From: JARFVT01 sp036677425
Lineage (GTDB): Bacteria; Pseudomonadota; Alphaproteobacteria; UBA8366; Aestuariispiraceae
Assembly: GCA_036677425.1 (NCBI GenBank)
Contig: JARFVT010000013.1
Coordinates: 992,001-1,056,000 of the forward strand
Reading direction: 5' to 3'
Length of the DNA stretch: 64,000 nt
A model generated the notes under the pieces. That model did not search any database. It saw only the letters and a program-made list of their open reading frames with translations, and was not told the origin of the DNA. Below are positions 1-8,810 of this stretch, one piece after another (position 1 is the stretch's first letter; every line of letters starts with the position of its first letter). Made by a program: the position numbers and the translations under genes.

Positions 1-234
1 TAATAATATAAATATCATCATATAATTTTGATAGCGGGCATTTTCAAACTGGCTTAAGGCCACTTGTAATATGAATGCAATCACCAATGATGATATGATG
101 CCCGCCACCACCCCAATATAGATATATTTTGCATAGGCTTTTGCATTAAGTTTGGATAGATATGATAATATTATCCCTACCAATAAAAAGGCTTCTAGCC
201 CCTCTCTAAATGTAATTAGGAAGCTTGCGAACAT
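1..234 (-). CDS. FTR1-family iron permease, N-terminal part (cut by window edge)
   Basis: The reading frame starts with ATG at 234, directly after the TAA of the upstream haem protein gene (stop and start abut), and stays open to base 1. The 78 visible residues begin MFASFLITFREGLEAFLLVG; REGLE is the conserved first iron-binding motif of the FTR1/EfeU family. Two hydrophobic segments follow, joined by a short Lys-rich loop. Family members move ferric iron across the inner membrane, normally coupled to an oxidising partner such as a multicopper oxidase or EfeO/EfeB. Here the translationally coupled upstream partner is a multihaem cytochrome, so I infer a redox-linked iron or metal uptake unit. 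The C-terminal half, with the second REGLE-type motif, lies outside the window. Confidence 0.85.
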   Translation of the reverse strand, partial: MFASFLITFREGLEAFLLVGIILSYLSKLNAKAYAKYIYIGVVAGIISSLVIAFILQVALSQFENARYQNYMMIFILL

Positions 235-3200
235 TTAATTTTGCTCCATTTTCATACTAAGACGGTCTATATTTAGATGGTTCATGATAACAGCCGATGG
301 GTTGGGCAATTCAGGATAGCTTTGCCTGACAATATCGGTAACGCCCTGTGGATAGATACGAAACATTAATTTAACATCAAGCATCAATGGATATTTTGTG
401 GCTTTTGGTAATGTGAAAGCCTCATCACGAAACCCACCTGCGGGGATTTTAGTATCGGATATCATTTTTTCATAACGCCAGAATTTAAGCCCGACTGGCT
501 TGCCATTTTTATCGCCAAATACCTTGCGGAAAAAACGAGAATTTACATCAATAACACCGTCCTTATCCATTTTTCCACTGGTTAAAATTATTTTTCCGTC
601 GCGATCTTTTAAAGTTATATCCAACCAAATTTGCCGAAAATCCGCAACCCCAGTTGGTAAAGCATGACCCGCACCAATATTTTCAACCTTGATGATTAAA
701 CTATCATTAATGCCCTTGGTATCGCCTGTGGTTATTTTATCTATACGCGCAGATATTCTTGCCGATGTTCTTAATAATGCAATGCTTTTTTCGGCTAATT
801 CTTTGCTTCGCAAGCCAACTAAATGATGATTTGCCCCTGTGAATTGATGGGTAACCACATTATTTTTAACTCGCCCGCCATCGGTTGAAATTCCTGGAAT
901 ATCTTCACCAATTTTTGCTATATCGCCATGCATATGACAATCGATGCAATCGCGATGTTTTGTCGGGTCATCGGGATTATTAAATGGTGAAGATTGCCAT
1001 TCGCCAAATGTATTAACGATTAAACTGCCGCTGCCAGGGGCGAATTCATTATGGCAGGTGCTACAAAATTCCGATTTTTTATAAAATGGCTGTTGATAGG
1101 ACATGGCATGTTGTTTTGGCTTGGCATTGATTTGATGATTACCGACCCAGTTTAAAATATCATTATCATTATTTTCAAATATATATTTTTGACGGTCTTT
1201 TAAATTAACGGTAAAACTGGCATTTGCACCCGCATTTTTGCCTTGTGCCATTTCTATTTTGGTGATGCGATGGCAAAATAAACAACCTGTGCCTTCGTCA
1301 AGATCGGGTTCGTCATTGGCTAATGCCTCAAATAGCGACGCGCCGTCTTTTTCAAACATATGGCCTTTTTTTGTGGTTGCGGTTAGTCCTGATAATATGC
1401 CTTGCGGGTGATGACAGCTCATACACCATTTACGAAATTCTTCACCTTCTGATTGCGCTGCTATTTCTTCGGTAACTTTATAATATGGATTGGAATCACC
1501 CATTAAACGATGCAATGAATTTGACCATTGTTTAAACATATCCGAATGGCATTCGGCACATGCCGCCGAATTAACCCATTGGCTTTCATGTACTGTTTTT
1601 TTAATATTAGTTTTCCCATCAATATCTTTTTTATCAATATCTAGGCGTAACCATGATGCTTGCATTGGTAAATTTTCATTGGCGGTTACATATTGATGCA
1701 AATCATCCATCATTTTAACCACCGTTTCATCAGGGGATTCTGGCTTGATATCCAATGCGCCATCGCGTTTATCTTCGCCCATGCCGCCTTGGGTTTTTTG
1801 AATTATACGAATATAATCGCCAATAAAATCACCGGCAATCATATTGCCTAAATCAGCATGACCAATAACCGCATTTTGATATTTATCAAATGGGCTGCTT
1901 TCATATAAATAACCATTGGTGAAATTAAAGCCGTCTAAATGACAAGATTGGCAGCTCATCCAATTATCACCAGCAATCGGCATTTTTTTGAAATCATCGC
2001 TATTGCCGCTATTAAAAAGTCTTTTTCCCATGCGTAAATCTTTTGGCAATGGGTCATTTGCAACTAATTTAGTAAAATTATCATCCAATAATTTAACCTT
2101 GGCAAAAGATCCATTACCACCAGTATCCATATGGACCATATTAAGGCTCATGGCATTTTGAATATATATATCATCATTATCAACGATCAATCCACGTGGG
2201 TTATCGCCTGGTATATGGCGATATATTTGCACCGCCTTTGCCCCGCCTTGGTTTTTTTTACCGCGCCTTCTATTGCCCAGCTTGGTTTTCTTCTTTTTCT
2301 TATTTAATGCCTTACGCCTTGATAGATCAAACACCATTAAATCTTCGCTTGCAGCTAAGGTTACGTAAAGTTTTTTGCCGTCATTGGAAAATTCCGCATC
2401 ATGCGGATTTGATACAATTCTTGTGCGTCGGTTAGATTGAATAATATTTATTTGTTTGAACAGATGTTTACGCCGTTTGGTTAATTCGCGTTCCTTACCA
2501 TATTCTAATGATAAAATTGATAGGCTTGGAAATATTGTCGATTGAAATTGAAATGGGTGGTCAAAATTCCATAATAAATGCGGCAACCATGCCTCTCTAC
2601 CATCGGGGCTTATGGCGATATCGTCAAGCAAGCGCGGTAAACCCTGTGATATGGTTTGTTTCTTATTTTGCGTCTCGTGTAATTTTATTATTTTTGGCGG
2701 TAATAACGGCAATATATTGCTGTTATAAATTGATATTTCGCCAATCATTGCATGGGTGATTAATAACCTGCCGTCATCCATTATTGCCAAACCACGCGGG
2801 GTTTCATTTACCTTGTAACTATCGATAATATCACCATTAATGCCAATTGCCAGCAACATGGAATCTTCGAATATTGTTACCCAGAATAAATTATTTTTTT
2901 CGTCAAACACAATGCCGAACGGTTTTGATCCTATGGATATTTTGCTAAGTATTTTCTTTGATTTTATATCGATTAATATAATTTTATTTTGGCTATAATC
3001 AGTGGCGGCAAGTATATTTTCATTAAAATTTATTGCAATACGGCGAATATCATCGCCAATTTTAACCTCATCTAATCTTTTGCCGCTTTTGCGTTCGATA
3101 ATTGAAATACTGCCCGCATCATAATTTGCACTATAAATTGTTAAGCCATCGGGGCTTAATTGTAATGCACCGCTGCTATTACTTTTAATATTATGATTAA

Positions 3201-3756
3201 TATTATTACCAGCAAAGGCAGGTATTATCATGGCAAAGATAACTAATGATAAGGCAAATACCCATTTAAATATCTTTACCATACTCCATTTTTTTGCATG
3301 ATAAAATACCAATATTGTCAATGGTAATGCGGGTAAAAGATGCAGGTAATAGGCAATTTCACCGTCAATGCCGCCGCGATTACCAAAAAAAACTAAATAG
3401 AAGCCACTGGCAAATAATATAATCAAAATTATCTCAATAATACGCCCTGTTATATGTAATGATTTTTTGCCAGATTTTTTAGATGGATTTGTTAGAAATT
3501 TACGATGTGAAAGCCAAAATGGTAATATTAATATGGGTAATATTAGCAGTGATATAATAAAATGTAATGCCAGCATCGGCCTTATTAATGTCCAGGAAAT
3601 ATTAAACCCGTCCCATAGGATAAGGCCGCTAATGAAAGATATATAAATAATAAATTCTATATATTTTGTTTCATAGGCTATACGTTGCAACCACGGTTTT
3701 TTTGCAATATTTATCGCATGTGTATTATGATTATTATTTGATTTATCATTGGTCAT
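235..3756 (-). CDS. Membrane-anchored beta-propeller / hexahaem cytochrome c protein
   Basis: The protein has 1173 residues. The N-terminal 185 contain about five hydrophobic segments. Residues about 195-590 look like a YVTN/NHL-type beta-propeller (repeated blocks such as LSPDGLTIYSANYDAGSI). Six CxxCH haem-binding motifs follow near residues 602 (CQSCH), 733 (CAECH), 778 (CMSCH), 825 (CLFCH), 898 (CSTCH) and 937 (CIDCH). The 733-940 part resembles cytochrome c554-type multihaem domains (CAECH followed by QWSNSLH). A beta-rich C-terminal domain closes the protein. A Lys/Arg-rich insert lies in the propeller near residues 465-500. An electron-transfer role on the periplasmic side is inferred; the donor and acceptor are unknown. 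It is translationally coupled to an FTR1 permease and follows a 681-aa exported protein gene, so iron redox chemistry is the best guess. I do not recognise this exact architecture. Confidence 0.75.
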   Translation of the reverse strand: MTNDKSNNNHNTHAINIAKKPWLQRIAYETKYIEFIIYISFISGLILWDGFNISWTLIRPMLALHFIISLLILPILILPFWLSHRKFLTNPSKKSGKKSLHITGRIIEIILIILFASGFYLVFFGNRGGIDGEIAYYLHLLPALPLTILVFYHAKKWSMVKIFKWVFALSLVIFAMIIPAFAGNNINHNIKSNSSGALQLSPDGLTIYSANYDAGSISIIERKSGKRLDEVKIGDDIRRIAINFNENILAATDYSQNKIILIDIKSKKILSKISIGSKPFGIVFDEKNNLFWVTIFEDSMLLAIGINGDIIDSYKVNETPRGLAIMDDGRLLITHAMIGEISIYNSNILPLLPPKIIKLHETQNKKQTISQGLPRLLDDIAISPDGREAWLPHLLWNFDHPFQFQSTIFPSLSILSLEYGKERELTKRRKHLFKQINIIQSNRRTRIVSNPHDAEFSNDGKKLYVTLAASEDLMVFDLSRRKALNKKKKKTKLGNRRRGKKNQGGAKAVQIYRHIPGDNPRGLIVDNDDIYIQNAMSLNMVHMDTGGNGSFAKVKLLDDNFTKLVANDPLPKDLRMGKRLFNSGNSDDFKKMPIAGDNWMSCQSCHLDGFNFTNGYLYESSPFDKYQNAVIGHADLGNMIAGDFIGDYIRIIQKTQGGMGEDKRDGALDIKPESPDETVVKMMDDLHQYVTANENLPMQASWLRLDIDKKDIDGKTNIKKTVHESQWVNSAACAECHSDMFKQWSNSLHRLMGDSNPYYKVTEEIAAQSEGEEFRKWCMSCHHPQGILSGLTATTKKGHMFEKDGASLFEALANDEPDLDEGTGCLFCHRITKIEMAQGKNAGANASFTVNLKDRQKYIFENNDNDILNWVGNHQINAKPKQHAMSYQQPFYKKSEFCSTCHNEFAPGSGSLIVNTFGEWQSSPFNNPDDPTKHRDCIDCHMHGDIAKIGEDIPGISTDGGRVKNNVVTHQFTGANHHLVGLRSKELAEKSIALLRTSARISARIDKITTGDTKGINDSLIIKVENIGAGHALPTGVADFRQIWLDITLKDRDGKIILTSGKMDKDGVIDVNSRFFRKVFGDKNGKPVGLKFWRYEKMISDTKIPAGGFRDEAFTLPKATKYPLMLDVKLMFRIYPQGVTDIVRQSYPELPNPSAVIMNHLNIDRLSMKMEQN

Positions 3757-3862
3757 TTTGCTATATATTATGACTTTTTTTGATTAAAATTTAATATAGA
3801 ATAACGAAGGCAGTAAGCCTTTGCTATCCTATATAATTATCATCAGATTAAAATGATATAGA

Positions 3863-3931
3863 TTAATTGTCGAGTTCAACAATTACTTTGTTTGCACATT
3901 AATTGTCGATTTCGACAATCACTTCATTAGC
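3863..3931 (-). repeat. Tandem duplication of a gene 3' end including the stop codon
   Basis: The last eleven codons of the 681-aa gene (3899-3931, ANEVIVEIDN-stop) are followed, after one spacer codon (TGT), by a second diverged copy in the same frame at 3863-3895 (ANKVIVELDN-stop). The period is 36 bp. Differences between the copies are mostly third-position or conservative, as if both had once been translated. Confidence 0.8.
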
Positions 3932-5944
3932 AATAGTCATTGCCGTGCCGTATTTACCACCAGCCACAGTTATTTGACCAACATTATCATTATCCGTATC
4001 GCCAGATTTATCATTTGGTGATATATTTTCACCGCTATCACCCAACCATTCGGCAAGTTGCATTCCCTCGGTAATATTACGACCATTTATGACGGTTTTA
4101 AACCAGTCATTATAACGATTAGCAAGATGAGAAAGCTCCAACAATGGGTTATTCTCACCTTCATCATTACGCAAGATTAGCATTAATTGACGTAGCCCAG
4201 CGCTAATGGCGGCTGCGGTATATGGCGTATGTATCGTTGGTTTTCCTGGTATATCGGCAAAAGTTCCAATTTTTTCATCAAACATATGCTTTTCAATAGC
4301 TAGATATAGGTTTCTGGCGGCATTTCGGTATTTTACATCATGGGTGGCATTAAATGCCGCAGTTAATCCATGAACCACCGCAAATTGAGTACCAAGATCG
4401 CTTGCGCCATTTGCACCAGAATTAATTTTATAGCTCGTCAAAGCCAAACCGTTAGCATCAATCATATTTTTTAAAATAAAATCGGCCTGTGACTTAATTA
4501 AGAATAATGCACGTTTACCGCGTTTGGTATTTAGGCTATCGCTGGCATCAGCCGAAGCATAACCAACGGGCAAGGCATCTTGTGAGCGTTGATAAATTGC
4601 CAATGATTGCAAAAGATATGCGGCATCATATATGGTTACAATATCGCCTTGTTTACCATCATATATATCCATAAAGCTGCCGATTTTTTCATTAAAATGC
4701 AGGGCATCGATATTTTTAAATGTGGCATTAACTAATATACTAGACAATGAAAATGGGTCATCAGCAAGCGTATCATTATTTAACTCCGCATCGATATTTG
4801 CCGCAGGTGCATTGGCAAATGGTGCGCCGTCGAATACTGCTAAAAATGCAGGATTTTGATTTTCATTGACGCTACGTTGATCAGAATATGCATAAAATTC
4901 GCTTAATGACCATAATACCATCCATGTATCGCGCAATGTTGATTTTGTGTCGGTTACCTTTAATCCAGCTATTGACTTTGCATTATTAACAGATTTTTCA
5001 CTAACCGCGACCTTATGCGGAAACCAGATTGCGCCGCCTTTAGGGTCATAATTTGGGGTTAATTTAACACCTAGTTTTTTGCCATCATAGCCAAATTTAT
5101 CGCGTAACATAAGTAATTTATCATGAGTTATTTCGGTTAACATCATGCCGTTAAAGCCATCGACAGATGACACACCAAGCGCATGGATACCGTCATGATC
5201 CATGGTTGCACTTTCTGCTTCAACCTCGGCATCATCAGAAATAACATGCATACCGCCAAGGAAATCTTGCGCCCACATGACATCTTTTAACAATTGTCCG
5301 CCAATAGCCGCAGGGTTAAAGCTTTTATCCATTTTATCTTCGCGCCATGCAAGGCTTTTATAATCACGGAAATATGCTGGTATATCAACTTTAACTATGC
5401 GTGAATTACCATTATTATCCAATAATTCAACCTCGTCATTACCAACAACAGTAACATCGGGTGCGGTTGCATATTCTGGTATGCCGCTAATATATGGAAA
5501 GCTTAATGGATAGATATTTAAAGGTATTTCATCAGCAGGGAAGCCGACAGAATTTGAAAGTTCTATCACGCGCTTGCCAAGGCTTTCCATATTACCGCCA
5601 CGCGCATGATTCACAGGGCCATTAACAATATGTGGCCCCATCTTTGATTGGTAATTAACCGCATACATGGCTTCTTCAGAATATTCATAGCTTTCAATGC
5701 CTGCCGTATAATCAAAAACACTTGGTTGATTTAATTGGTTCGGGTCAAGTATATCTAAATCTAAACCAAGGCTTTCTGCCATTGGCTCGCCAGATAATTC
5801 AAATTCTGTATAGGCAAGAAAACCGCCCGCAGGTTGAAATGACTTATCTATTACTTTTACTTTAACATTTGCAGAATCGCCATAAGATGCGGCGGTTAAT
5901 GCAAAAAATGATACGCAGGCCAGCAGGATAGATTTTTTTGACAT
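3899..5944 (-). CDS. Exported protein of unknown family, probably alpha/alpha-helical in its C-terminal half
   Basis: I do not recognise this 681-residue protein. It starts with a Sec-type signal peptide (MSKKSILLACVSFFALTAAS, likely cut near SYG), and apart from the signal peptide it appears free of cysteine, so it is not itself a c-type cytochrome. The N-terminal half is rich in Asp/Glu and Gly. The C-terminal half (about residues 400-620) is made of amphipathic helices with phrases such as AYLLQSLAIYQRSQDAL and GTQFAVVHGLTAAFNAT, in the style of alpha/alpha-toroid domains. It is first in a three-gene run with the hexahaem protein (142 bp gap) and FTR1, so a periplasmic role in metal handling is possible but is inference from context only. 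Its 3' end is tandemly duplicated. Confidence 0.6.
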   Translation of the reverse strand: MSKKSILLACVSFFALTAASYGDSANVKVKVIDKSFQPAGGFLAYTEFELSGEPMAESLGLDLDILDPNQLNQPSVFDYTAGIESYEYSEEAMYAVNYQSKMGPHIVNGPVNHARGGNMESLGKRVIELSNSVGFPADEIPLNIYPLSFPYISGIPEYATAPDVTVVGNDEVELLDNNGNSRIVKVDIPAYFRDYKSLAWREDKMDKSFNPAAIGGQLLKDVMWAQDFLGGMHVISDDAEVEAESATMDHDGIHALGVSSVDGFNGMMLTEITHDKLLMLRDKFGYDGKKLGVKLTPNYDPKGGAIWFPHKVAVSEKSVNNAKSIAGLKVTDTKSTLRDTWMVLWSLSEFYAYSDQRSVNENQNPAFLAVFDGAPFANAPAANIDAELNNDTLADDPFSLSSILVNATFKNIDALHFNEKIGSFMDIYDGKQGDIVTIYDAAYLLQSLAIYQRSQDALPVGYASADASDSLNTKRGKRALFLIKSQADFILKNMIDANGLALTSYKINSGANGASDLGTQFAVVHGLTAAFNATHDVKYRNAARNLYLAIEKHMFDEKIGTFADIPGKPTIHTPYTAAAISAGLRQLMLILRNDEGENNPLLELSHLANRYNDWFKTVINGRNITEGMQLAEWLGDSGENISPNDKSGDTDNDNVGQITVAGGKYGTAMTIANEVIVEIDN

Positions 5945-6198
5945 ATTTATCTCTTTTTTTAAGTTTATATTATAGACGGGTAAAATTTGAACATTGCTTT
6001 TCGATCATATTATATTTATCTATCATTGATTATATGCGATTGCAAGTCATTATTAATAGCATATGTATAATATTTATATTCATACTATATTGGTTGTTAA
6101 TATTGATGTTGAAAATTATAAATCGCAATGAAAATATAAACTTTTAATTATTAATATATGGCCTTGGTAAGGCAGCTACAGATTAAATATAATTAACT

Positions 6199-6598
6199 TT
6201 ATCCGCCAAATATAACCATATTCATTACGCGCCCAGGCATTAATGTGAATAATCCTGGTAGTATTAAGGCAGAGAAAAATAAAATCTTCATAACTTTTCG
6301 ATGGCGTTTTATATTGCCATCTCTAGCCGCCTTAATAGAATAAAATAGGCCAACTAATAAGACAATTGACAATAGATGGATTGGCGAAAATGCCCCCCAA
6401 ATCCTTATTTCATTTATAAAAAGCCCGCTTATAGCACATGGAGGACATTATTATTACCCAAATATATCCAAGAATATGATGCGTTAATGAGCCTTTTGGT
6501 AATAAAAACTGTGTGCTGCCAATAACCAAGGCAGTTATCGCAATGATTGTATGGAATATAATGATGAAAGACTGGGAGAAAAGATAGTCAAAATTCAA
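6199..6598 (-). pseudogene. DUF2306-like membrane protein, frameshifted
   Basis: The first frame gives 54 good residues from ATG 6598 (HTIIAITALVIGSTQFLLPK, then HHILGYIWVIIMSSM). It then runs into non-homologous residues and a stop at 6410. The -1 frame picks up at once with AISGLFINEIRIWGAFSPIH and continues through LLVGLFYSIKAARDGNIKRH to MPGRVMNMVIFGG and a TAA at 6199. Both parts match the usual layout of DUF2306 four-helix membrane proteins (HHxLGxxWV, then SPIHLLS, then RRHR, then LxPGR). Removing one base near 6438 (in ATGTGCT) would restore a frame of about 132 codons. Function of the family is unknown. This is either real decay or a single-base sequencing error. Confidence 0.75.
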
Positions 6599-6686
6599 TT
6601 AATATCCTCTGATTTTGTATATTTTAGATAAAATACTGCGGCATAATCTATTAGTCAACGAATCCTACCTTAAGTTTTATTTATAA

Positions 6687-8171
6687 TTAAATCTTTATCA
6701 TTAAATAAAATGCAGCAAGTAATGCCAAATAAATAAATGGTGCATATAATAATGACCGTCTGATAAGCCAGTTTTGATGCGATGATTGATCGTCATCATC
6801 AATTTGTGCAATGGAAAATGCCAATAAAATAATCGGTACAGACATGAATATGGCATGGCCTGCGCTTGAGTTTTGAATTGCGGCAAATAACAGGCTTTTA
6901 TCAAAATATCCACCAATTTCGCTTTGTAGCGAGATGAATAATATATTGCCACCAAGGTTTGATCCTGTTGTATAGCCGCTTATCATGCCAATAAGCGGGG
7001 CAATGAATATATTTTGGCTTAATGATAAATCTGACATATTATCTGCTAATGATTTTAATATTCCGCTGGCGCGTTGAATCTGTGCAAAGGCGATAAACAT
7101 AAAAATACCGAAAACAGGATAGACGGCTCTTTTAATACCATCAAGTAAGAAGTCATTATTTATTCTGAATTTTTTTGAAAATATATATAGGCATATAATG
7201 GTTATAGATATGAATATTCCGGGGCTAGTAAAAGTTGAAAAACTAATTGCGCCGCTTTTTACTATGAATATATTACGTAAATAATGATTAATTATTTCAA
7301 TTCGTGAAAATGCGATCAAGGCTATTAAAATTATATAGGGTGAAAATAATAGTAAAATAGCATTTTTTGAATATGCGAGGTTAGAAAATGCCTGTCTGTT
7401 AAAAATAAATATTTCAACCATCAAGCTAACGATAGCAAGGCTGATGCCCGCATAAACACCAGATAGCTCCGCCGTGGCATAGATATTATAAAAAACCAAA
7501 AACAAAGATAGAATAAAACCACTAGCAAGCGGATATAACAATTGACCAAATTGCCAAATACCGTCTTTTTTACAAATGAAATAAATTAAACAACCGATCG
7601 TTGGAAAGACAAAAAAGCTTGTCAGGCTAGTTTGATAGGATAATTGCGTAAAAGAAAGGTCGGTTATTTGTGCGCCGATCAAAGTTGATAATGCCAATGT
7701 TCCCCATGGCATTATATTCATGCTAAGTAGCGATAATATAAGGGATTTTCTTAATGAAAAAAGCTGTAAAAGCACTGGAACAGTGAAAAATAATGACACG
7801 CCAAAACCAGTTAAAGATTCAAGTGCGGGGGCAATTCCAAGAATTATAATTGTTGCAAGCTTTAAACGTGAAATTTCAATCGAGGTGATAAATTTGCCAA
7901 TTTGCTCTATTATCCCCGTTTTCTTTAAAAGCGAATTCATAATTTGGCCGGGAAAAATAACCAAGGCAACTGAAAGCGTCAAAATTAAAACCATCGGCAA
8001 ATCACTGGATATTAAAATATCCAAGTCAATTTGATAATCCGCATTATAAAAATAAGTGATTAATAATACCGATAATATTCCAACGACGGAACTTATTATT
8101 GCTCCTGCTTTAAAAACAAGAAAAGCCATAAATATTATCAATGGTAGTGATGCTATAAATAAACTATTCAT
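6687..8171 (-). CDS. LctP-family (L-lactate permease-like) transporter
   Basis: About 494 residues with 12 or more hydrophobic segments. Family-typical signatures are visible: ESLTGFGVSLFFTVPVLL in the middle, and GMISGYTTGSNLGGNILF followed by AIQNSSAGHAIFMS near the end. These correspond to the LctP motifs around ExLTGFGxP and the GSNxxxN stretch. The family imports L-lactate, D-lactate or glycolate with protons. I place the start at ATG 8171 (MNSLFIASLPLIIFMAF), because the longer frame to 8231 would overlap the divergent azlC gene and adds no conserved sequence. No lactate dehydrogenase gene is adjacent, so the substrate stays open; it may be another small carboxylate. Confidence 0.7.
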   Translation of the reverse strand: MNSLFIASLPLIIFMAFLVFKAGAIISSVVGILSVLLITYFYNADYQIDLDILISSDLPMVLILTLSVALVIFPGQIMNSLLKKTGIIEQIGKFITSIEISRLKLATIIILGIAPALESLTGFGVSLFFTVPVLLQLFSLRKSLILSLLSMNIMPWGTLALSTLIGAQITDLSFTQLSYQTSLTSFFVFPTIGCLIYFICKKDGIWQFGQLLYPLASGFILSLFLVFYNIYATAELSGVYAGISLAIVSLMVEIFIFNRQAFSNLAYSKNAILLLFSPYIILIALIAFSRIEIINHYLRNIFIVKSGAISFSTFTSPGIFISITIICLYIFSKKFRINNDFLLDGIKRAVYPVFGIFMFIAFAQIQRASGILKSLADNMSDLSLSQNIFIAPLIGMISGYTTGSNLGGNILFISLQSEIGGYFDKSLLFAAIQNSSAGHAIFMSVPIILLAFSIAQIDDDDQSSHQNWLIRRSLLYAPFIYLALLAAFYLMIKI

Positions 8172-8215
8172 AAAATTACCTATTAAAAAACTATATTCTA
8201 ATATATTATTTAAAA

Positions 8216-8780
8216 ATGAAATATAGATCAAATGCTGATTTTATTGATGGGATAAAAGACGGTATTCCAGTAGCGATAACGTTTCTTTTTTTATTCTTTT
8301 CTGTTGGCGCGGCCTTATGGTGCGATTGATATTGATATTTTTGCCTCAATATTATCGACCATAGTTATCTTTGCAGCACCGGCCCAACTTGCTGCGATGG
8401 GTGCTTTATCCAATGGTGATTTAGTAGCACTTGTCATGACAATAACATTGGTCAATATAAGATTTATATTCATGTCCATATCCATATCACCGCATTTTGA
8501 ATTATCCCCGAAGAAATATTTATTGCCTGCTATTCACATGTTGAGCGCAAGTAGCTTTGCTGTAACATTTTTACGGCAACAAAAAAGGCCAGAGACAGAT
8601 ATTTTTGCCTATTTTTTAGGTGTAATATTAATCAGCTTTCCATTTTCAATTTTAGGGACAGTCCTAGGCCATATTTTCCTAAAATCTATTCCTCAATCTT
8701 ATTATTTCATGTTTGCTTATATATATTACTACAAAATCGATATTTTAGAGTGCATTAAAAAACAACACACTCTAAAATAA
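8216..8780 (+). pseudogene. azlC: azlC-like branched-chain amino acid exporter subunit, frameshifted and C-terminally truncated
   Basis: From ATG 8216 the frame reads MKYRSNADFIDGIKDGIPVA, then ITFLFLFFSVGAA, and stops at TGA about 8331. One base on, the next frame carries YGAIDIDIFASILSTIVIFA, then APAQLAAMGALSNGD, and VNIRFIFMSISISP, ending at TAA 8780. Together these match AzlC (FxxGxKDxxP start, FAxxAQ motif, VNxRxxxMS motif). An extra T near 8313 (GCCTTATGG) explains the break. The joined protein would be about 187 residues, against about 230 for the family. Its tail after IPQSYYFMFA lacks the last membrane segments, and no azlD partner follows. Two lesions favour genuine pseudogenisation over sequencing error. 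Confidence 0.75.
8741..8779. terminator. Bidirectional terminator hairpin between convergent genes
   Basis: A perfect 12-bp inverted repeat, TATTTTAGAGTG at 8741-8752 and CACTCTAAAATA at 8768-8779, with a 15-nt loop. The plus strand continues AATTTTTAAAC and the minus strand continues into TTTT. It sits at the convergence of the azlC remnant (+) and the PepSY gene (-), and overlaps the last azlC codons. Confidence 0.6.
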
Positions 8781-8810
8781 TTTTTAAACAAATATTTGAA
8801 TATTAACGAT

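Noticed and set aside
6039..6062. Possible Fur/iron box (TTGCAAGTCATTATTAATAGCA) upstream of the haem/FTR1 operon
   Set aside because: Only weakly palindromic and no better than chance in AT-rich DNA; tempting because of the iron context, but not supportable without a motif model.
5938..6147. 69-aa plus-strand ORF in the gap upstream of the 681-aa exported protein gene
   Set aside because: Overlaps the start region of that gene on the other strand, has no ribosome site and is composed of AT-rich low-complexity codons.
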